From Pseudoalteromonas phenolica (lineage in GTDB: Bacteria; Pseudomonadota; Gammaproteobacteria; Enterobacterales; Alteromonadaceae): a stretch of DNA of 64,000 nucleotides. A model generated the notes under the pieces. That model had not been told where the DNA came from. It searched no databases and saw only the letters and a program-made list of their open reading frames with translations. The DNA lies in NCBI RefSeq assembly GCF_005886345.1, contig NZ_PNEC01000001.1, positions 62,001-126,000 of the forward strand. Reading direction: 5' to 3'. Below are positions 59,488 through 64,000 of the stretch, one piece after another; the first letter of the stretch is position 1; every line of letters starts with the position of its first letter. A program made the translations under genes and the position numbers.

Positions 59488-61536
59488 TTACTGACCATCT
59501 AACATAATTTTTGGGGTCACGAATATCAGTAATTCTCTTTTCTCGTTAATGTGACGAGTATTTCTAAACAAAACGCCTAAATAAGGCACATCACCTAATA
59601 AAGGGACTTTTGTTACAGCGCTGGTGATTTCTTGTTGATATATACCACCGAGTACGATGGTTTGGCCATTTTCGACTAGAACTTGTGTTTCAATTTGTTG
59701 GGTATTAATCGCAACTGCAGGACCATTAGGCGTTTGTACATTATCGCCTCGAGTATCTTGGGTAATCACCAAATCTAAAATAATTTTATTATCCGGGGTA
59801 ATCTGAGGTGTTACCTCTAAACTTAGTACTGCTTTTTTAAAGCTTACAGATGTTGCACCGCTCGATGCAGCCTCAACATAAGGGATCTCAGTACCCTGCT
59901 CAATACGTGCCTTTTTCTGGTTCGCCGTTGTAATACTTGGTGTTGCGATTATCTCACCTTTGTTTTCCTGCTCTAATGCAGAAAGCTCAAGGTCAATCAA
60001 CGTACCATCAGCTAATTTAGCAAGATGAACACCAATGCTACCCGCAGGGTTTGTAACAGGAAGGTTTACATTCAGACGATCGGTAAAAGCTGGAATAACC
60101 CCATTCGATAATTGATCAGCACTAGAGAGTTTGCCAGAAATAGCATCTGTACCTTGTTGATCACTAAAGCCCCAGCGAATACCCAAGTCATCAGATACGT
60201 TGTCACTTACCGTTACCATTCGGGATTCAATACGAACTTGTTTAACAGGAACATCTAAGGTCTCAACCATACGGCGAACATTTTCGATACTTTTAGCCGT
60301 ATCTTTGATGATTAACGTATTGGTTCTAACATCTACTGAGACATTACCGCGGTTACTGATAATGCTGTTAATTTCAGTTTTTAGTAAATCAGCAAACTCT
60401 TCCGCTTTGGCGTAATTCAACTGCAAATATTCATTATAAAGCGGCTCAAGCTCTTCAACTTGGCGCATAGCTTGTAGCTCTTTCGCTTCTCTTGCGGCTA
60501 ACTCCTCAGCAGGCGCAACCATCAGAATTGATCCTTCAGTGCGCTTATCTAAACCTTTAACTCTTAATACGACATCAAGCGCTTGATCCCAAGGTGTTCC
60601 CTCTAAGCGCAGTGTAATATTACCTGACACAGAGTCGCTAGTGACTAGATTAAAGTTGTTTGTATCAGCGATGATTTGTAGCACAGAACGAATTGGAATA
60701 TCTTGGAAATTTAAGGTGATAGGTTCCCCTTGATACACTTTCTCTTCACCAAACTTTTTCGTTTTACTGTCTTTTTCCACTGTTAACGTGAAAATATTAT
60801 CAAGTTGCTCATATTTAAATGAAAAAGCACTATTTGGCTCTATGACTAAACGGCTTTTATTCCATTCAGAGAAAGTTTCAATTTTGCTAACTATAGTGCC
60901 AAAATCAACAACATCTAGTTCATACAATAAGTCATCTAAGATATCAATATGATGAAAATCCGCGACGATTTTGCCACCACGCTCTTGAACGTCAATCGCT
61001 GCTTGAGAGCTTTCAAGGAACACCAATAGCTTCGCTTCGCCTTTTTCACCTCGGCGAAAATCAATTGATTGAATACGATTAATAAAGTGTGTTAATTCAT
61101 CTAGACCAGTTTCATTCGATTCTGCAGCTTCATAGATTGGATTCTCAGATATTTGCAGATATACCAAGTTATTTTTTACTTGGGTTTTATACAACTTTAA
61201 CTGGTCAAGTTCGATGCTTACGATAAAACCGCCTTCAACCATACTGCTTTGGATTCGCTGAATACCTGCTTTATTAACATTTAATTGTTGTAAGCTCTCT
61301 TCGTATTCTGCGCCTGAAAAAAATAACTCTAATCTAGCAGGGTCATTTAATACTGATACTTTTGGTTCGATATTAAGCTGCTCATCAAACACCAACTGCA
61401 ATTCAGTTTCAGAGTTAGAAATAGGGTTGTATCGCACATCGTATAACATGGGCAAAGCATTTACTGCGCCTGATAAAACAAGCAAAAAGGCAGAGAAAAT
61501 AGTAGTTTTAAGCAAGTTCGCAACCATGCGAGTCAT
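59488..61536 (-). CDS. pilQ: Type IV pilus secretin PilQ
   Basis: PilQ forms the outer-membrane pore for the pilus. The 682-residue protein has a signal peptide, two AMIN-like N-terminal regions (to about 250), an N0/STN region with ITLNFQDIPIRSVLQIIADTNNFNLVTSDSVSG, an N1 domain with YAKAEEFADLLK, and a secretin core ending ETQVLVENGQTIVLGGIYQQE...VPLLGDVPYLGVLFRNTRHINEKRELLIFVTPKI. It follows pilP by 18 nt and ends the pilMNOPQ operon. Confidence 0.97.
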   Translation of the reverse strand: MTRMVANLLKTTIFSAFLLVLSGAVNALPMLYDVRYNPISNSETELQLVFDEQLNIEPKVSVLNDPARLELFFSGAEYEESLQQLNVNKAGIQRIQSSMVEGGFIVSIELDQLKLYKTQVKNNLVYLQISENPIYEAAESNETGLDELTHFINRIQSIDFRRGEKGEAKLLVFLESSQAAIDVQERGGKIVADFHHIDILDDLLYELDVVDFGTIVSKIETFSEWNKSRLVIEPNSAFSFKYEQLDNIFTLTVEKDSKTKKFGEEKVYQGEPITLNFQDIPIRSVLQIIADTNNFNLVTSDSVSGNITLRLEGTPWDQALDVVLRVKGLDKRTEGSILMVAPAEELAAREAKELQAMRQVEELEPLYNEYLQLNYAKAEEFADLLKTEINSIISNRGNVSVDVRTNTLIIKDTAKSIENVRRMVETLDVPVKQVRIESRMVTVSDNVSDDLGIRWGFSDQQGTDAISGKLSSADQLSNGVIPAFTDRLNVNLPVTNPAGSIGVHLAKLADGTLIDLELSALEQENKGEIIATPSITTANQKKARIEQGTEIPYVEAASSGATSVSFKKAVLSLEVTPQITPDNKIILDLVITQDTRGDNVQTPNGPAVAINTQQIETQVLVENGQTIVLGGIYQQEITSAVTKVPLLGDVPYLGVLFRNTRHINEKRELLIFVTPKIMLDGQ

Positions 61537-61554
61537 AATGTTTTACCTTTATTG

Positions 61555-62097
61555 TTATTCGCTTACTGTAAGTTGAGTTGATTCTACAATCTCAACTTTA
61601 GTTAATCTTTCTTTCCAGCAACCTGTTCCATCCGGGATCAGCTCTAATAATTCCACATGATCATCATAGATGCCAACTACTTCACCATGATACAAGCCCA
61701 TATATTCGCCTTCAGTCACTCTAAATAGGCCTTGATCAGCGGCTCGTATCAATGCCCAAGTTGCCCCCGACAAAGCTATAGTTCCCTTCATCACTAGATT
61801 ATCGATTGGGTATTTTTCTAATGGATCTCTTTCTCGGTTTTGATCAGGTTGCAAACAATTTTTAACTTGCACTAATCGACTTTCTATTACTTCTGGTTTA
61901 GGAGCATCGAACGGGCTACGTAACGACCCTGCACTGTAGGGAAAGGACTCAAATGCTTTCATTTGTGGAATAGGCTCAATTTTCGGTGTTGCACTGGCTT
62001 GGACTTGATCGATAAACTCTTTTTGCTGAGCTGTATCATCATTACATGCCACCAAAAAGGTGGCGCTCATCACAAGTAAGGTGCATTTTAGCTTCAC
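61555..62097 (-). CDS. pilP: Type IV pilus assembly lipoprotein PilP
   Basis: PilP links PilNO to PilQ. The 180-residue lipoprotein has lipobox LVAC at about residues 15-18 and the HR domain with SPFDAPKP, LEKYPIDNLVMKGTIALSGATWALIRAADQGLFRVTEGEYMG. It overlaps pilO by 4 nt. Confidence 0.96.
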   Translation of the reverse strand: MKLKCTLLVMSATFLVACNDDTAQQKEFIDQVQASATPKIEPIPQMKAFESFPYSAGSLRSPFDAPKPEVIESRLVQVKNCLQPDQNRERDPLEKYPIDNLVMKGTIALSGATWALIRAADQGLFRVTEGEYMGLYHGEVVGIYDDHVELLELIPDGTGCWKERLTKVEIVESTQLTVSE

Positions 62098-62699
62098 TTA
62101 GCACCTCCTTGCTCATAGCGATAAGTTTTCGCAATAACACTAAACACAAGGTTTCTATCATTCGCCCTTTCAATTCTGAAGTCATGAAGGCTAACAATGC
62201 GAGGTAGTTGGGCTACTTTACCCACAAACTCACCAAACTCATGATAAGTCCCCACAACTTCTAGATTAATTGGTAATTCAGTATAAAACTCTTTCTTTAC
62301 TTCTGGCATCCAGCCGATTTTTAAAAATGTTAAACCACTCGAGGTACCAACATAAGTTAAGTCGTCTAATAAACCAGGGGTCTCATTTGAGGTTGGAAGG
62401 CGTTGTAATAGTTGAGAAAACTGCGCTTCCATATCTTGCATTTGCTGCTTGTATAAGTCTAGATTGTTCGCCCTTGCATATTTAAACTTATAAGAATTAC
62501 GTAATTCTTGCTCTTTACTAACAGCAAAGTCATATTCATCAATAGCTGATGACACTAGCATTGTATAACCAACAAATAGCATTATTATGGTTACCAATAC
62601 AACACACATGGCCTTAACCGGTTTTGGCCATTCGCCAATATTATCTAACTCTATTTCGTTCCAATCTATTTCTTGAAGTGCTTTGAGATCAAAGTTCAT
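62094..62699 (-). CDS. pilO: Type IV pilus alignment subcomplex protein PilO
   Basis: The 201-residue inner-membrane protein has one N-terminal TM helix (about 29-48), a coiled region and a ferredoxin-like C-terminal domain with LPTSNETPGLLDDLTYVGTSSGLTF and INLEVVGTYHEFGEFVGKVAQLPRIVSL. It dimerises with PilN. It is 2 nt after pilN. Confidence 0.96.
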   Translation of the reverse strand: MNFDLKALQEIDWNEIELDNIGEWPKPVKAMCVVLVTIIMLFVGYTMLVSSAIDEYDFAVSKEQELRNSYKFKYARANNLDLYKQQMQDMEAQFSQLLQRLPTSNETPGLLDDLTYVGTSSGLTFLKIGWMPEVKKEFYTELPINLEVVGTYHEFGEFVGKVAQLPRIVSLHDFRIERANDRNLVFSVIAKTYRYEQGGAK

Positions 62700-62701
62700 A
62701 A

Positions 62702-63280
62702 CTATTCCTTACTTTTCTCTTTCGCATCTTCAAGGTCTTGATAAGATTTTACATAAAAATGCATAGTAAAGTCGCTCAATAAACGATTACTTTGCTCACC
62801 AGCGATAATGCCTTGAATCGTAGGGTTTTCCAATAAATATGAAGACTCTACCTGGCGCAGCATTTGCGATAACCGGTTATTAGACTCACTTCGACCAATC
62901 ACCTTCACCATCTTACCATCCAGCTCCAAACTGGTTAAATATACACCAGAAGGAACTATTCTAGCTATTTCATCAATCACTTGTGTGCCTAAGTTACGAT
63001 TACCTTGTAGCTCTTCGATTAATCTTATTCTACGCTGTAGATTACCTTTTTGAGTGTTTAGATCATTAATTTCTCGAATACGCGTGTCTAACTTGCGAAT
63101 TTCAGCCTGCAAATAGTTATTTCTAATTTCCTGACCTGTTCTCAGGCTATCGTAAAAACCGCCAATCAAATACATGATAAACAACGACACACCAACAATA
63201 CTGCCAATTAAAATCAGAAATTTTTGTTGCGAAGCTTGTCTTTGTTGCTCTCGCCAAGGTAGGAGATTTATATGTGGCAT
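62702..63280 (-). CDS. pilN: Type IV pilus alignment subcomplex protein PilN
   Basis: The 192-residue protein begins MPHINLLPWREQQR, the segment that binds PilM in the cytoplasm. A TM helix (about 22-44), a coiled-coil and a C-terminal ferredoxin-like domain follow. It overlaps pilM by 13 nt. Confidence 0.96.
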   Translation of the reverse strand: MPHINLLPWREQQRQASQQKFLILIGSIVGVSLFIMYLIGGFYDSLRTGQEIRNNYLQAEIRKLDTRIREINDLNTQKGNLQRRIRLIEELQGNRNLGTQVIDEIARIVPSGVYLTSLELDGKMVKVIGRSESNNRLSQMLRQVESSYLLENPTIQGIIAGEQSNRLLSDFTMHFYVKSYQDLEDAKEKSKE

Positions 63281-64000
63281 GTGCTAAAACTCCTAAGCGC
63301 CAGCCCTGTGGCTAAAGTGAATTGTGGTTTGTGTCTTAACAAGACATTTCTATCAACTTTAGGGGCAATTTCCATATCTGAAAATGGATCGGCTATGATT
63401 GTGTGAATACCAAGCTCATCGACTAGCAATCTATCTAACCCTTCGACTAATGCCGTTCCGCCAGATAAGACTAAGTAATCAACATGATCTTTACCACTGG
63501 TCGTCATGAACATTTGCACCGCTCGACGGATCTGTTGCAACAACGCTGTTTGAAACGGCGCGAGTACTTCGAAGGTGTAATTTGGCGGTAAATCACCGGT
63601 TGTTTTTGCTAGCTCAGCTTCATCGAATGTCTTGTTGTAATAAGCAACAATACTATTCGTGTACTGCTCCCCCCCAAACACTTGATCTCGCGTATAAATT
63701 GTTTTTCCAGACTGGATAACACTCATTAATGAAATCACCGCACCAATATCAACAATCGCAACGATTTTATCGAAAGCATCTGATGGTAATTGACCATATA
63801 AGGTATCAAGAGAACGACTTAAAGCGTAACTTTCAACATCAACGACTTTTGCTTTATAACCTGCTTCTTCTAATGCACTTACTCTTGCAAGTACACTTTC
63901 AGTTCTAGCAGCAGACAACAATACATTTATTTTCGACGGATCGGCGTCATTTACTGAGATCTTTTCAAAATCTAGACTTACTTCGTCCAGGGGGTAAGGT
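63268..64000 (-). CDS. pilM: Type IV pilus assembly ATPase PilM (partial, runs off right edge)
   Basis: PilM is an actin-like cytoplasmic ATP-binding protein. The reading frame stays open to the right edge (about 243 residues visible, beginning YPLDEVSLDFEKISV in the internal part), so the start lies outside the window. A TTG at 63921 is internal, not a true start. VDIGAVISLMSVIQSGKTIYTRDQVFGGEQ and YLVLSGGTALVEGLDRLL are the actin-fold nucleotide motifs. It is the first gene of pilMNOPQ. Confidence 0.95.
   Translation of the reverse strand, partial: PYPLDEVSLDFEKISVNDADPSKINVLLSAARTESVLARVSALEEAGYKAKVVDVESYALSRSLDTLYGQLPSDAFDKIVAIVDIGAVISLMSVIQSGKTIYTRDQVFGGEQYTNSIVAYYNKTFDEAELAKTTGDLPPNYTFEVLAPFQTALLQQIRRAVQMFMTTSGKDHVDYLVLSGGTALVEGLDRLLVDELGIHTIIADPFSDMEIAPKVDRNVLLRHKPQFTLATGLALRSFSTCHI

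Noticed and set aside
63268..63921. Complete 217-codon pilM with a TTG start at 63921
   Set aside because: The frame continues upstream without a stop to the window edge with PilM-like sequence, so the TTG is internal and the gene is cut by the edge.

Overview
The window looks like a stretch of the main chromosome of a marine gammaproteobacterium of the order Alteromonadales, most likely Pseudoalteromonas or a near relative. This rests on gene content and order: rpmG-rpmB-radC-coaBC-slmA, rpsF-priB-rpsR-rplI, pilMNOPQ-aroK-aroB-damX-dam and rpe-gph-trpS-pabA are typical gammaproteobacterial blocks. A family II manganese pyrophosphatase, a TonB-dependent receptor, an AST-type arginine catabolic operon and type IV pilus minor pilins fit a marine heterotroph. 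Base composition is moderately AT-rich and both tRNA types encode CCA. The genus assignment is inference.

Layout. 1-6375 is the most accessory-looking part. A minus-strand operon encodes a RimK-like ATP-grasp ligase, a second ATP-grasp protein fused to a helix-hairpin-helix tail, and a multidomain M14 carboxypeptidase that runs off the left edge. A divergent M20 peptidase follows, then a 53-residue double-glycine-leader peptide with four cysteines in its core. 6381-16440 holds mutM, ppaC, an AraC regulator, ribosomal proteins L33 and L28, radC, coaBC, slmA (without dut) and an exported S9 peptidase. 16469-23273 holds pmbA, darP, tRNA-Ile2, a periplasmic rhodanese, zur, cheX-yjbQ, alr and dnaB. 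23412-25393 is an ECF sigma / putative anti-sigma / exported beta-repeat protein operon. 25567-29232 is a five-gene minor pilin operon. 29523-30945 is the L9/S18/PriB/S6 ribosomal operon. 31136-31540 contains two identical tRNA-Gly genes in a tandem duplication, with decayed tRNA fragments.

31652-34376 carries orn, rsgA and psd. 34436-40983 is a complete TPP-riboswitch-controlled thiamine operon (thiC-thiO-thiS-thiG-thiDE-thiF). It is followed by a META-domain lipoprotein, a thioesterase, a TonB-dependent receptor, speD and an OsmC-family gene. 45692-49965 is the ast operon (astC/argD-astA-astD) with a small downstream gene. 50265-54495 holds an HDOD protein, pabA/trpG, trpS, gph and rpe. 54722-55210 is a two-gene insert of unknown function abutting dam. 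55211-64000 holds dam, damX, aroB, aroK and pilQPONM, the last gene cut by the right edge.

How the genes work together. pilMNOPQ builds the inner-membrane alignment complex and the outer-membrane secretin of the type IV pilus; the minor pilins at 25.6-29.2 kb would prime that same machine. The thiamine operon makes both the thiazole (ThiO, ThiS, ThiG, ThiF) and pyrimidine (ThiC, ThiD) halves and joins them (ThiE). The least understood part is 1-6320, where two peptide-bond-forming ATP-grasp enzymes sit with two zinc carboxypeptidase-type enzymes. This could be a small peptide-conjugate or peptide-tagging system, but that is a hypothesis from context only.
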